Shown one piece after another: positions 8,756-19,100 of a DNA stretch of 64,000 nucleotides (the first letter of the stretch is position 1; each line of letters opens with the position of its first letter). Location of the stretch: NCBI RefSeq assembly GCF_017792385.1, contig NZ_CP051230.1, positions 1,612,001 through 1,676,000 of the forward strand. Reading direction: 5' to 3'. The position numbers and the translations under genes were made by a program. This DNA comes from Hyphomonas sp. GTDB taxonomy: Bacteria; Pseudomonadota; Alphaproteobacteria; Caulobacterales; Hyphomonadaceae. The notes below the pieces were generated by a model, which made no database searches, had not been told where the DNA came from, and worked only from the letters and a program-made list of their open reading frames with translations.

Positions 8756-9210
8756 GCTGGTATATTCCTCTAGCCTGAGCTTGGCGCCGATGGACGCCTG
8801 GCAGATGGCGAATGCCCGAACTTTGATATGGATCACTAGGTGGTCCCAGATTGGGACGCAAGGGTGCCCTGATAGTTCCCTCATTCGCTCGTTTGCGTGT
8901 CAAAAACCTGATTTCATGGCAATTCTGTGGTCATGGCGGGGATCGTCTGTGGCCCGGGCCTTGCAACGCGATAAGGTGGTGCGCAGCGGCTGTTCCAGTA
9001 CCGGTCGAAAATTAACCAAGAATAGAAATAAAAAAAATATCTATTTCAAGTTGCGTTCTGAATTCCTGACAATAGAGTAATCTTCGGAGGGAGAGAGCTT
9101 CGGCTGTCTCGGTAACGCTGCTGAGGGCTTTTGACACCTTTCCGGAGGTGCGCTTCCCTCAATTGTGCGCGCGGCTGAGTCGCGCAGGGGCCCCGCAGAA
9201 TGCGGGGTGA
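8756..9210. promoter_or_regulatory. Divergent intergenic region before the pfa cluster
   Basis: No gene is supported in these 455 bases; open frames here have no coding character. The region must hold the promoters of the minus-strand protease operon and of pfaD. An A/T-rich block at about 9009-9050 lies just upstream of a possible sigma-70-like promoter. Its parts would be TTGCGT at 9051-9056 and TAGAGT at 9073-9078, with a 16-nt spacer. This promoter call is weak because it rests on two approximate hexamers. A GC hairpin sits at 9191-9207, directly before the pfaD start. Confidence 0.4.
9191..9207 (+). promoter_or_regulatory. Stem-loop at the pfaD translation start
   Basis: CCCCGCA (9191-9197) pairs perfectly with TGCGGGG (9201-9207) around a GAA triloop. 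The 3' arm contains the GGGG that would be the ribosome-binding site of the GTG/ATG starts at 9211, 9220 and 9226. It could therefore limit translation. No T-run follows, so it is not a typical terminator. A regulatory role is inference. Confidence 0.4.
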
Positions 9211-10743
9211 GTGAGCAGGATGGCTATGGGTCGATTGCTGGATCAGCTGCTGGAACATGTTCGCGAAGACGTGGACGTGTTCGTGCGGCATGGCGCCCTG
9301 CAGTCCGGCCCGGAGGACGCCCGGCAAATCCGGCTGGGCGCGATCTATCCGGAATGGCTTGGAGACGCGGCCTTTGCGCAGGCGCACGGCGCGCGATTCA
9401 ATTATGTCGTCGGTGAAATGGCGCGCGGCATCGCCACACCCAAAATGGTCATCGAGGCCGTGCGCGCAGGATGTGTTGGTTTCTATGGCAGCGCCGGCCT
9501 GAAGCCTGAGGCGATTGAGGCCGGGGTCCGCGAGATCAAGGCGGGTATCGCCCCGGGGCAGACAGCCTGGGGGGCCAACCTTATCCATTCCCCGCAGCAG
9601 CCGGGCTATGAGACGCGGGTCGTTGACCTGTTCCTGTCCATGGGCGTGCGCCGTGTCTCGGCATCGGCCTATATGCGCCTGTCACCGGATATCGTGCGCT
9701 ACACGGCGGTGGGCCTGTCGCGAGATGCGACCGGAGCGATCCGGCGCGCCAATCATGTCTTCGCGAAAGTCTCCCGGGCCGAAGTGGCCACGCAATTCAT
9801 GCGGCCTGCGCCGGATCGGATTCTGAAAGACCTCGTCGCCGCGGGCCACCTGACGGAAGACCAGGCGGAGCTTGCCGCGCAAGTCCCGGTGGCGCTGGAT
9901 ATTACAGCTGAAGCCGACAGTGGCGGCCACACCGACAACCGGTCTGCTGCGCCGCTGTTCTCCTCCCTGTCTCTGGCGCGGGACCGGGTGGCGGCAGAAA
10001 CCGGCATTGATGGCAACGCGATCCGGATCGGGCTCGGGGGCGGCATGGCCACACCGCATGGGATTGCGGCAGCGTTCCAGATGGGCGCCGCCTATGTGCT
10101 GACGGGTTCGGTCAACCAGTCCGCGGTCGAGTCCGGATTGTCAGAGCCTGCCCGCCAATTGCTGGCCAGGGCCGGCCCGGCTGATGTCGGCATGGCCCCG
10201 GCGGCGGACATGTTCGAACAGGGCGTCGAAGTTCAGGTATTGAAGCGGGGGACCCTGTTCGCCATGCGGGCGCGCAAGCTGCATGCGCTGTACAAGTCCG
10301 GCGCGTCGTTCGAGACCCTGGACGGCAAGGACCGTGACTGGCTGGAAGATGTTCTTGGTGAGCCCTTCGAGACAGCCTGGGAGCAGACGCGGGCCTTCAT
10401 CACGCAATCCAATCCGAAAGAAGCGGCGCGGGCCGAGGCGGACGGCAACAAGCGCCTGGCACTGGTGGCGCGGCGTTACCTGTTCATGGGCGCGCAATGG
10501 GCGCGCGACGGGAATCCTGACCGCGTGTCTGACTACCAGATCTGGTGTGGCCCCGCGCAGGGAGCGTTCAATGAATGGGTTGCAGGGACGTTCCTTGAGC
10601 CGATCGAGAACCGGACCGTGCGCCAGATTGCCCTGAACCTGATGGAGGGCGCTGCTCGGCTGGCGCGGGCCGGCCAGATGCGGGCGAGCGGCATCGCCGT
10701 GCCCCCCAGCGCCTTTTCCTACCTGCCGAGAAAGTTTCTCTGA
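9211..10743 (+). CDS. pfaD: PfaD-type trans-acting enoyl reductase of a PUFA/secondary lipid synthase
   Basis: A 510-residue FMN-dependent enoyl reductase related to 2-nitropropane dioxygenase. Diagnostic PfaD segments are GFYGSAGL (about residue 90), ANLIHSPQQPGYE, the ALDITAEADSGGHTDNR block (about 230-246), GLGGGMATPHGIAAAFQMGA and, near the C-terminus, DYQIWCGPAQGAFN. In Pfa systems it reduces enoyl-ACP intermediates supplied by PfaA and PfaC. It is the first gene of the cluster, 27 nt before pfaA; an ER-first order is known from myxobacterial pfa operons. Three in-frame starts (GTG 9211, ATG 9220, ATG 9226) are possible and the choice between them is uncertain. ATG 9226 has AGGA at good spacing. 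Confidence 0.92.
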   Translation: MSRMAMGRLLDQLLEHVREDVDVFVRHGALQSGPEDARQIRLGAIYPEWLGDAAFAQAHGARFNYVVGEMARGIATPKMVIEAVRAGCVGFYGSAGLKPEAIEAGVREIKAGIAPGQTAWGANLIHSPQQPGYETRVVDLFLSMGVRRVSASAYMRLSPDIVRYTAVGLSRDATGAIRRANHVFAKVSRAEVATQFMRPAPDRILKDLVAAGHLTEDQAELAAQVPVALDITAEADSGGHTDNRSAAPLFSSLSLARDRVAAETGIDGNAIRIGLGGGMATPHGIAAAFQMGAAYVLTGSVNQSAVESGLSEPARQLLARAGPADVGMAPAADMFEQGVEVQVLKRGTLFAMRARKLHALYKSGASFETLDGKDRDWLEDVLGEPFETAWEQTRAFITQSNPKEAARAEADGNKRLALVARRYLFMGAQWARDGNPDRVSDYQIWCGPAQGAFNEWVAGTFLEPIENRTVRQIALNLMEGAARLARAGQMRASGIAVPPSAFSYLPRKFL

Positions 10744-10770
10744 GATGACAAGACAGAAGGTCCTTCCATC

Positions 10771-13700
10771 ATGACCAAAGGCCCCGCTGAACCGGTCGCC
10801 ATTGTCGGCATGGGTGCCATCTTCCCGGGCAGGGGAGATGTCACCGGCTTCTGGCGCGACGTGTTCGAAGGACGCGATCTGCTGTCGGATGTGCCGCCGA
10901 GTCACTGGTTGACCGAGGATTATTACGACGCAGACCCGCGCGCGAAGGACAAGACCTATGGCCGCCGCGGAGGGTTCATCGATCCCGTCGCGTTCGACCC
11001 GCTGACATTCGGCATTCCGCCAAAGGCGATGGAAGGAACGGATACGGCGCAATTGCTGGCCCTTGTCGCAGCCTATGCAACACTGCAGGACATCGAGCGA
11101 GACAGTGAAGGGCGCATCGACAAATCCCGCACCAGTGTCGTTCTCGGTGTGGCGTCTGCCACCGAACTCACCGCCCACATGGCCGGACGGCTGCAGCGGC
11201 CTGTCTGGGTCAACGCCATGCGTGAGGCCGGCTTGCCGGAAAGCGAGGTCGCGGCGCTCGCCGAGCGGATCGAAAGCCATTATGTCGAATGGCAGGAAGC
11301 AACCTTTCCCGGACTGCTCGGAAACGTCGTGGCCGGACGAATTGCCAACCGGTTCGATCTTGGCGGTAGCAACATGGTGACGGATGCGGCCTGTGCATCC
11401 AGCCTGTCCGCGCTGAGCATTGCCCTGCACGAGCTTCGCTCGGGCGACAGCGATACGGTGCTCACCGGCGGGGTCGACGCGCTGAACGACATTCTGATGT
11501 ATATGTGCTTCTCGAAAACACCGGCCCTGTCTCCGACCGGGGATTGCCGGCCGTTTTCGAACGCGGCAGACGGCACCATGCTGGGAGAGGGGATCGGCAT
11601 GCTGGCCTTGCGGCGCCTAGAGGATGCCGAGCGGGATGGCAACACGATCCATGCCGTGATCCGGGGGCTCGGTGGCGGCTCTGACGGCAAGGGTACGGCA
11701 ATCTATGCGCCGGTCCCGGAAGGCCAGGCCCGCGCGCTGAAGCGGGCCTATGCGCAGGCAGGTTACGGTCCGGACGCCGTGGACCTGGTGGAGGGGCATG
11801 GCACAGGCACCAAGGCCGGGGACAAGGCTGAGCTGGACGGTCTGCATCTTGTGTTCGGCGAGGTCGAGACTGACGCGCCCTGGTGTGCGCTGGGGTCGAT
11901 CAAGTCCCAGATCGGTCATACGAAAGCGGCCGCAGGTGCGGCGAGTCTCGTCAAGGTCGTGAATGCGCTCAGCCGGAAAATCCTTCCGCCCACGATCAAG
12001 ATCGAGGAGCCGGCCGATGTCATCAAGGACAGCAACGCCTTCTATCTGAACACAGAGGCGCGTCCGTGGATCGCACCGAAGAAACGTCCGCGCCGTGCCT
12101 CGGTCAGTTCCTTCGGATTTGGGGGCAGCAATTTCCATGTCACGCTGGAGGAATATACCGGCAAGACGGCGGTCCGGCCCTACCGGGTGCTTCCGGCAGA
12201 ATTGTTCCTGTTCAGCGCCGATTCCGCCGAGGCGCTTGCATCGGCCATTGCGGGCGTAGCTGACGGCCTGGAGGATGTCGCGCTCGCGCATGCCGCTTCG
12301 CAGAGCCATGCCGGATTTGATCCGGGGGCTGTGGCGCGCGCGGCGATCATCGCGGAATCCGTGTCCGACCTGGAGGCAAAGGCTGCGAACTTGTCCGCAC
12401 AGGTGCGGGCGGGAGAGATCGGCGTTCGTCCGTTCAAGGTGGATTGTTTCGCATCGCTTGACGCGCCGGTCGAGGGCAAGATCGCCTTCATGTTCTCGGG
12501 GCAGGGCAGCCAGTATGTCGGCATGGGATCAGACCTCGCCATGGCCTTCCCGGCAGCGCGCGAGGCTTGGGACCGGGCGGCCAGCCACAAGCGGACCGGC
12601 AAGCTGCGGCTGGACAGGCTGTCCTTCCCGCCAGCGGCCTTTGATCAGGTCGATTTCGGAGCGCAGACCCAGACCCTGACCGAGATGCAGCATGCCCAGC
12701 CGGCCATTGCCGCGGTTGCGCTGTCGCAACTCGGCCTGCTGTCACGGCTCGGCCTGGCGGCGGACATGGCGGCCGGGCACAGTTTCGGCGAGATCATGGC
12801 CCTGCACCTGGCCGGGGTGATGGATGCCGACACCGCGCTCACCGCGGCGGCAGAGCGCGGCGCGCTGATGGCAAAGGCTGCGGGCAACACGAAGGGGGCC
12901 ATGCTCGCTGTCCAGACCGACGCCGAGACGATTGCGTCAGTGCTGAAGACGGTGGGGCAGGGGCTGGTTCTGGCCAATGACAATGGGCCGGATCAGGTCG
13001 TCCTGTCCGGCGGGCAGGCCGCGGTGGAGGCGGCGAAAGCCGAATGCGATGCGCGGGGCCTGAAGGCCCGCCTGCTGCCGGTGGCCACGGCCTTCCATTC
13101 CGAGATCGTGGCCGAAGCCGTTCCGCCCTTCGAGAAGGTGCTGGGCAAACAGAAGCTGCGCGCGCCGAAACTGGATGTCTATGCCAATGCCACGGCGGGC
13201 AAATACAAGGCCAAGGTCGCAGATCTGCCGGCCTTCATCGCCGACCAGCTGATCCAGCCGGTCCGCTTCCGGGACCAGGTCGAGGCCATGTATGCGGACG
13301 GGGCGCGGGTATTTGTTGAAGTCGGCCCAGGCGGGGTCGTGACCGGCCTTGTCGGGCATATTCTGGGCGAGCGGCCACACCTTGCCGTGTCGCTGGATCA
13401 CAAACGCCGCAATGGCGTGAACCAGTTCCTGCTGGCGGTTGCGACACTGGGCGTGTCCGGTCTCGATCTCGATTATGCCGCCCTGTTCGACGGCGTGCCG
13501 GCGCAGCCGCCCCGGCCTGCGCCGTCGAAGCATGCAGTGAAGATCACCGGGGGCAATTACAACAAGCCCTATCCGCCCGCCAATGGCGCGGCCGGACGGG
13601 CACCGCCCAATCCGGAAAAACCATCCGTCCAGGAACCAGCCGCAGCAGCGGCAGCGTTCAGCCCTCCTCCCGCTCAGGCAGAGTCCATGCCACGCCCGAG

Positions 13701-14664
13701 TGTTCAAGACCTTCCAGAACAGACAGGCACTCCCATGACCCAAGACAAATCTTCCGCCGGTTCGCACTCCGCCCCACAACGAAGTTCAGGGGTCGCCGCT
13801 CCGGCGTCCACGACTGAACGGATCATGCAGGAAGTTTCACAGCGCCATGCGGACTATATGGCGGCCATGTCTACCGCGCACTCAGCCTTCCTGAACGTCG
13901 CGGCCCAACTGGCCGGTCATGTGCCGAGTGAGCCGGTTCGCAGTGAAGTTCCGGTGGCCTTGCCGGCCCCGGTGGCGTCGCCGCCGCCTGCCATGTCCGC
14001 GCAGCCCGATATCGCTACGCAGGCGGCTCCGCCAGCTGCAGCGCCGCCACCTGCACCCAAGCCGGCTGCCGCACCGGTTCAGACGCAGCCCGTTGCCGAA
14101 CCGGCCGCCCCCGCAGCCCTGGCGCCGGGGAGCGGGAATGCCATCAGCCTCGTGCGCAGCATCATCGCGGAGAAGACCGGTTATCCGGAAGACATGCTCG
14201 AACCTGACATGGACCTTGAAGGCGAACTTGGCGTCGACTCGATCAAACAGGTGGAAATCCTCTCCACACTGCGCGAACGCATGCCGGACCTGCCTGAGAT
14301 CGACCCGGAACAATTGGTCGAGTTGCGCACCATCTCTGCCATCGCGGCAATGATCGATGCCTCGAACGCGGGCACACCGCAGACGGCCGCGTCTGCAGCA
14401 CCTGCTCCAGCACCCATGGCGGCTGTGCCCGATGGGGCGATCTCCGCCGATACGGTCCGGGCCCTGATTGCAGAAAAGACCGGATATCCGGAGGACATGC
14501 TGGAGGACGATATGGACCTCGAAGGCGAACTGGGTGTCGATTCGATCAAGCAGGTGGAAATCCTGTCAGCTTTGCGCGACCAGCATCCGGAGCTGCCTGA
14601 AGTCGACCCGGAAGTGCTGGCTGATCTGCGCACGATCCGGGCCATCGCGGATTTTTTTGGATAG
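10771..14664 (+). CDS. pfaA: PfaA-type synthase subunit: KS-AT-ACP-ACP
   Basis: A 1297-residue multidomain protein. The ketosynthase occupies about residues 1-430, with active-site Cys208 (DAACASS), His343 (GHGTGT) and His383 (IGHTKAA). The malonyl-CoA acyltransferase domain is at about 565-880 (FMFSGQGSQYVGMG at 574, active Ser671 in GHSFGE). A Pro/Ala-rich linker spans about 900-1120. Two acyl carrier proteins follow, each with LGVDSIKQVEIL, whose phosphopantetheine serines are Ser1157 and Ser1258. Known PfaA proteins usually carry more ACPs (about four to nine), then a KR in the same chain. Here the frame stops seven codons after ACP2, and the KR lies in the -1 frame across a slippery T7. 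A -1 shift would give a KS-AT-ACP-ACP-KR protein of about 1780 residues. Confidence 0.93.
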   Translation: MTKGPAEPVAIVGMGAIFPGRGDVTGFWRDVFEGRDLLSDVPPSHWLTEDYYDADPRAKDKTYGRRGGFIDPVAFDPLTFGIPPKAMEGTDTAQLLALVAAYATLQDIERDSEGRIDKSRTSVVLGVASATELTAHMAGRLQRPVWVNAMREAGLPESEVAALAERIESHYVEWQEATFPGLLGNVVAGRIANRFDLGGSNMVTDAACASSLSALSIALHELRSGDSDTVLTGGVDALNDILMYMCFSKTPALSPTGDCRPFSNAADGTMLGEGIGMLALRRLEDAERDGNTIHAVIRGLGGGSDGKGTAIYAPVPEGQARALKRAYAQAGYGPDAVDLVEGHGTGTKAGDKAELDGLHLVFGEVETDAPWCALGSIKSQIGHTKAAAGAASLVKVVNALSRKILPPTIKIEEPADVIKDSNAFYLNTEARPWIAPKKRPRRASVSSFGFGGSNFHVTLEEYTGKTAVRPYRVLPAELFLFSADSAEALASAIAGVADGLEDVALAHAASQSHAGFDPGAVARAAIIAESVSDLEAKAANLSAQVRAGEIGVRPFKVDCFASLDAPVEGKIAFMFSGQGSQYVGMGSDLAMAFPAAREAWDRAASHKRTGKLRLDRLSFPPAAFDQVDFGAQTQTLTEMQHAQPAIAAVALSQLGLLSRLGLAADMAAGHSFGEIMALHLAGVMDADTALTAAAERGALMAKAAGNTKGAMLAVQTDAETIASVLKTVGQGLVLANDNGPDQVVLSGGQAAVEAAKAECDARGLKARLLPVATAFHSEIVAEAVPPFEKVLGKQKLRAPKLDVYANATAGKYKAKVADLPAFIADQLIQPVRFRDQVEAMYADGARVFVEVGPGGVVTGLVGHILGERPHLAVSLDHKRRNGVNQFLLAVATLGVSGLDLDYAALFDGVPAQPPRPAPSKHAVKITGGNYNKPYPPANGAAGRAPPNPEKPSVQEPAAAAAAFSPPPAQAESMPRPSVQDLPEQTGTPMTQDKSSAGSHSAPQRSSGVAAPASTTERIMQEVSQRHADYMAAMSTAHSAFLNVAAQLAGHVPSEPVRSEVPVALPAPVASPPPAMSAQPDIATQAAPPAAAPPPAPKPAAAPVQTQPVAEPAAPAALAPGSGNAISLVRSIIAEKTGYPEDMLEPDMDLEGELGVDSIKQVEILSTLRERMPDLPEIDPEQLVELRTISAIAAMIDASNAGTPQTAASAAPAPAPMAAVPDGAISADTVRALIAEKTGYPEDMLEDDMDLEGELGVDSIKQVEILSALRDQHPELPEVDPEVLADLRTIRAIADFFG

Positions 14665-14699
14665 GGGACGGCGGAGCGCCCGCAGCGCTCTCCCGTCCC
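14652..14699 (+). promoter_or_regulatory. Candidate programmed -1 frameshift signal (T7 heptamer + hairpin) joining pfaA to the KR frame
   Basis: T_TTT_TTT (14652-14658) sits in the pfaA zero frame as gaT TTT TTT gga tag, a canonical X XXY YYZ slippery heptamer. After a 6-nt spacer, 14665-14671 pairs with 14693-14699 (7 bp) and 14674-14679 pairs with 14685-14690 (6 bp). A 2-nt internal loop and a 5-nt apical loop complete the structure. A -1 slip reads TTT TTT TGG ATA GGG GAC and stays open to 16115 through the ketoreductase. No T-run follows the stem, so it does not look like a terminator. Transcriptional slippage on T7 or a homopolymer sequencing error would also explain the arrangement. 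Confidence 0.6.
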
Positions 14700-14744
14700 G
14701 GCCCTCAGGCCGGCCCGGTCCCGGACTATGAAAGCTCGGTACGC

Positions 14745-16115
14745 GTGGTTTCCATGGGAGCGCCGCACCCCTTCGACGTGCGCGAGGATCTGGCATCGCA
14801 AGGGCCTTTTGCCATATCGGGAGCAGACCCGGACATGGCGCGTGCACTTGTCGGTGTCCTGAACGGGGCAGGTGCCAGTGCGGGCCTGCTGGATGCGATG
14901 GGGTCCGGCGCGCGTACCGTTATTCTGACGGAAGGACTTTCCGGCCTGCCGGTCACCGAACGCCATTGGCAAGTGCTGGATCAATGCCGCACACTTCACC
15001 AGCGCGGCGGCCGGATCGTGCTGCTGCAGCCTGCAGGGGCCGGCGATTTCGACCGCCTGTCCGGGCTTGGCGGACTGTCCCGCACCCTGCGACAGGAATG
15101 GCCGGGGCAACAGATTGACACCTGGTCGCTCCCTGCGGCTGCCCCAGTAGATGAGAAAGCCGCGCTCATCCTGCGCGCGCTCGCTGCGGGCGTGCAGGAT
15201 GCCGACCTGACGGTCGATGGCGCTTCGGTCCAACAGATTGCCGGCGCGCCGCGACTTACTCCTTCGGTGCCTTCGACCCGCAATGTCTGGTTTGCGCCCG
15301 GCGGCGCGCGGGGGGTCACTTCGGCATGCGTGATGGAACTCGCCCGACGGCAGCCCGGCAGCGTGTTCGTTCTCGTGGGCCGGTCAGCTATTGCGCCATG
15401 GCCGGCAGGGATCGAGGTCACTACGGATACGAAACAATTGCGCGGCGCCTTGATCGCCGCCGCACGGGCCAGCGGGCAAAAGCCCTCCCTGCCGGACATC
15501 GACCGGGAGGCCCGGATACTGCTCGCTGGACAGGAAATCCGCGCGACCCTGGACGCCATCACGGCATCCGGGGCGCAGGCAGTCTATCTTCAGGCGGACA
15601 TGTCGGATCGCAACAGTATCGTGTCGGCCGTGGATGCCATCACACAGCAATACGGTCCCATTACCGGCCTGGTGCACGGAGCAGGGGTTCTGGCAGACGG
15701 CCTCGCGCTGAAAAAGACCCGTGAGGATGTCGCGCATGTATTCGGGCCAAAGGTTGAAGGCCTCGCCATGCTGCTGGATGTGCTCGATCCCTCCCGCTTG
15801 CGGCATATTGGCCTGTTCTCGTCAGCGTCTGCCGTGTTCGGTAATACCGGGCAAAGTGATTATGCAATGGCGAACGCCTGGCTCGGGGCCGTGGCCCGGA
15901 AACTTGCGGCCGATCTTCCGGACGCCACTGTGAAGAGTTTTTGTTGGGGCCCGTGGGCGGGCGGCATGGTCGATTCTTCGCTGGCCGGCCATTTCGCCGC
16001 TCGCGGCATCTCCCTGATCGGCCTCAAGGATGGCTCGCGGATTTTTGCAGACCAGATCCTGCAGGGCGACCGGTCCGAGGTGGAACTGCTGATCGGGGAC
16101 GAGTGGGCAGGATGA
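14745..16115 (+). CDS. PfaA-type ketoreductase (KR) segment, probably the C-terminal part of PfaA made by -1 frameshifting
   Basis: If started at the first GTG (14745) this encodes 456 residues. About 180 N-terminal residues form the structural KR subdomain. The NADPH-binding KR follows, with GGARGVT at 186-192 in place of the usual Rossmann glycine motif, QADMSDR, LVHGAGVLAD and the catalytic FSSASAVFGNTGQSDYAMAN region. GGARGVT is typical of PfaA KR domains. The frame has no stop between the slippery site at 14658 and 16115. No convincing ribosome-binding site precedes either GTG 14745 or ATG 14754. Both points favour expression as a fusion with PfaA. It contains no DH domain. Its stop overlaps the start of pfaC in ATGA. 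Independent translation remains possible. Confidence 0.85.
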   Translation: MVSMGAPHPFDVREDLASQGPFAISGADPDMARALVGVLNGAGASAGLLDAMGSGARTVILTEGLSGLPVTERHWQVLDQCRTLHQRGGRIVLLQPAGAGDFDRLSGLGGLSRTLRQEWPGQQIDTWSLPAAAPVDEKAALILRALAAGVQDADLTVDGASVQQIAGAPRLTPSVPSTRNVWFAPGGARGVTSACVMELARRQPGSVFVLVGRSAIAPWPAGIEVTTDTKQLRGALIAAARASGQKPSLPDIDREARILLAGQEIRATLDAITASGAQAVYLQADMSDRNSIVSAVDAITQQYGPITGLVHGAGVLADGLALKKTREDVAHVFGPKVEGLAMLLDVLDPSRLRHIGLFSSASAVFGNTGQSDYAMANAWLGAVARKLAADLPDATVKSFCWGPWAGGMVDSSLAGHFAARGISLIGLKDGSRIFADQILQGDRSEVELLIGDEWAG

Positions 16116-19100
16116 GCAAGTCGAGCCGATTTGAGCCCATCGCGATTGTCGGACAGGGATCTGTCCTTCCCGGCGCCATGAGTCCGGCGGAACTGGGGGA
16201 CATTGTCTTTGACAAACGCGTCGTGTACGGACCCGTCGCGCCAGAGCGGCTGGGCTTGTCCTCAATGGATGCCGGGGAACGCGGCTATGTTTCCGGGACG
16301 GTCAATGGGTTCGACGCTGTGTTCGATCCGGACAGGATACCAGAGGCATGGCAGTCGGCAGCCGCGCTGGACCCCGTATGCAGCTGGTCGCTTCATGCTG
16401 CCATGGAGGCATGGGCGGACGCCCGCACGCCGAAAATCCGCAAGGGCCGCGGGGGTGTTTTCGTTGCAAACCTGTCCTACCCGACTGCAGCACACGCCCG
16501 GCACGCGGCCAGCCATTGGGCGGGGCAGGCCGCCGGTGATCCGCGCGAAACGCTGAATGCGTCCCTGCCGCCGCACCTGATTGCAGGCGTGCTGGGCCTG
16601 TCCGGTCCGGCCTTCTCTCTGGACGCGGCCTGTGCGTCCTCGCTCTATGCCCTGGAGATTGCGTGTCGTCGTCTTCAGTCGCGGGCGATCGATTGCGCGC
16701 TTGTTGCAGGGGTCAATGCTGCAGACAATCTGATCCTGCATATCGGATTTGACGCCTTGAAGGCCTTGAGCCCGACCGGACGGTCCCGGCCCTTTGTGCA
16801 GGGGGCGGACGGACTTGTGCCATCCGAGGGTGCCGTGGCCGTTGTCCTCAAACGCCTCTCCGATGTCCGCAAGAAGGATCGCGTGCACGGCATCATTCGC
16901 GGGATCGGCCTGTCGAATGATGGCCGACGCAAGGGGCTGCTCGCTCCCTCGGCAGAGGGGCAGGCGGAAGCCATGCAGCGGGCCTATGACATGTCGGGCC
17001 TCGAGCCGGCCAGCGTGTCCTACCTTGAATGCCATGCGACCGGCACGCCCACTGGTGACGGGGTCGAGGTGCGGGCCTCCGTCGACATGTTCGCCGGAAA
17101 CGAAGACCTCGCCATCGGGTCTCTGAAGGCGAATACGGGCCATCTCATCACTTGCGCCGGACTGGCCAGCCTGCTGAAGCTGACAGAAGCCTTCAAACGG
17201 GAGAGCCTTCCGCCCACGCCGATTGACGGTGATTTGATCGCGCCAGCGCAGGGCAACGGAGTTCGCGTTATCCAGGAGGCCGCCAGCTGGGAGCCCCGCA
17301 ATGGGGTCCGTCGCGCAGCGATCAGCAATTTCGGATTCGGCGGCAACAATGCGCACCTGATTCTGGACCAGTACGTGCCCGAGGCTGAAGCGACGGGCGC
17401 TCCCGAGGAAGAAGCGTCCATACCCGACATCGTGGTCTGCGGAACCGGCCTCATGGCCGGTGGAGATCGCGGTGCCGACGCCGTCGTGCGCCGGATCATG
17501 AATTATCCGCTGAAACCTGCACCTGCCTGCACGAATATCGGTGCAGATCCGAAATCGGCGCGGACTCCGCCAACGGACCTGATGGAAGCCGAGCCGCAGC
17601 AATTGGCCATTCTCGACACGGTCGAGGAAGCCCTGAGAGACACTGCGCCCGTCGATCCCCGTCGGGTCGGTATCTTTACTGCCATGGGATGTGCATCGGA
17701 TTCGGCGCGCTGGCTTTTGCGGGAACGCCTGTCGGCGCTGAGCGCCCTTTCTCCCGGTGCGGATGCGTACGTCACGAGTCAGTCGGCCATTGCACCGCCC
17801 TTGCAGGCGGCCACCGTGCTCGGCGCAATGGCCAACATGACCGCCAACCGCGTGACCTATGCGCGTGATTTTCAGGGTATGGGCTTTTCAGTGTCTGCAG
17901 AGGCGGCCTCCGGCCTGGCCGCGCTGGACCTCGCCTGCGAAGCCCTGCAGGCTGGACGTCTCGACATGGCGGTTGTTGCGGCGGCGGACTTTGCGGCCGA
18001 GCCTGTGCGTGCGGCTGCCCTGTCAGCCCTCGGCATGACTGCCCGACCCGGGGATCAGGCCGCCGCGCTCGTGCTCAAACGGTCAGAGGATGCGGATGCA
18101 GCAGGGGACCGGAGGTTCGGGACGGTCGGCCAGACAGACTGGACGAAGACCAAGGCCCCGTCGGACGAGACACACGTTCTCGATACGGTCTTCGGGGTCG
18201 CTCCCTGCGCGTCGACACTCTTCGAATTGGCTCTGCGATCCCAATTGGCGGCGCGCGGTCAGGTTCTCACCCCGGACGGGGCTGTGCCGGATCTGGGAAC
18301 AGACACGGGCCGCGACGCGATCGCGGTTGGCGCGAGTTCTGCCAACCGCGCCGGATCGGTTATGTTCCGACCCGCATCGGCCGTGCCGGTGCCGGACGCC
18401 TTGCGCCCGACGCCCTTCCTGTTCTGGGCATCGGCAAAGGACAAGGCGGCGCTAGCCGCCCGCATCACTTTCGGGAGGACCGGGGGACGCGGCAAGTGCC
18501 GCGTCGCCATTGTGGCCGCAACCGAGGAAGAGTTCCAGATCCGTAAGGAGTTGGCGCAGGCAGACCTGGCGCAGGGCAGGGTGCCGGAAGGCGAGGGCAT
18601 CCGGTTTGGCGAAGGCAAAGCCGAGGGCGAACTGGCCTTCATGTTTACCGGGTCTGCCGCAGTCTATCCGCGTATGGGACGCGGCCTATTGTCGGCCTTC
18701 CCGGAATTGCGACAGCGACTGGCCAAACTCGACAAGGCGGTAGAGATTGCTCCCTTGCTCGCCCGGGCTAGTTTGAGCGAATTCGAGCAATTGTGTGCGG
18801 GCACATTGCTGAGTCAGGCACACGCCATCCTGCTGCAGGACATTCTGGGCGTGAAGCCGGATGCCGCGCTCGGGCTCTCCCTCGGTGAAAGCAATGCGCT
18901 GTTTGCGTTCGGGTTCTGGCGGGATCCCGGCGCGCTTCTGGACGAGATTTCCGACGCCGCCATGTATGAGCGCCATATTGGCGGCGACTTCGAAACCGCG
19001 AAGGAGGCCTGGGGGCCAAACGTTCCGGCCGACTGGACGAACTGGCGGATCCAGGCACCGGTCGAGGCGGTGAAGGCCGAGATCGCGAAACATGACGGCG

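Noticed and set aside
14664..14700. Intrinsic terminator after pfaA
   Set aside because: The stem is strong but is followed by a GC-rich sequence with no T-run, and the operon continues into the KR and pfaC.
15941..16111. N-terminal extension of PfaC from an in-frame start at 15941
   Set aside because: This stretch lies within the KR coding region in another frame, and KS homology begins only after ATG 16112.
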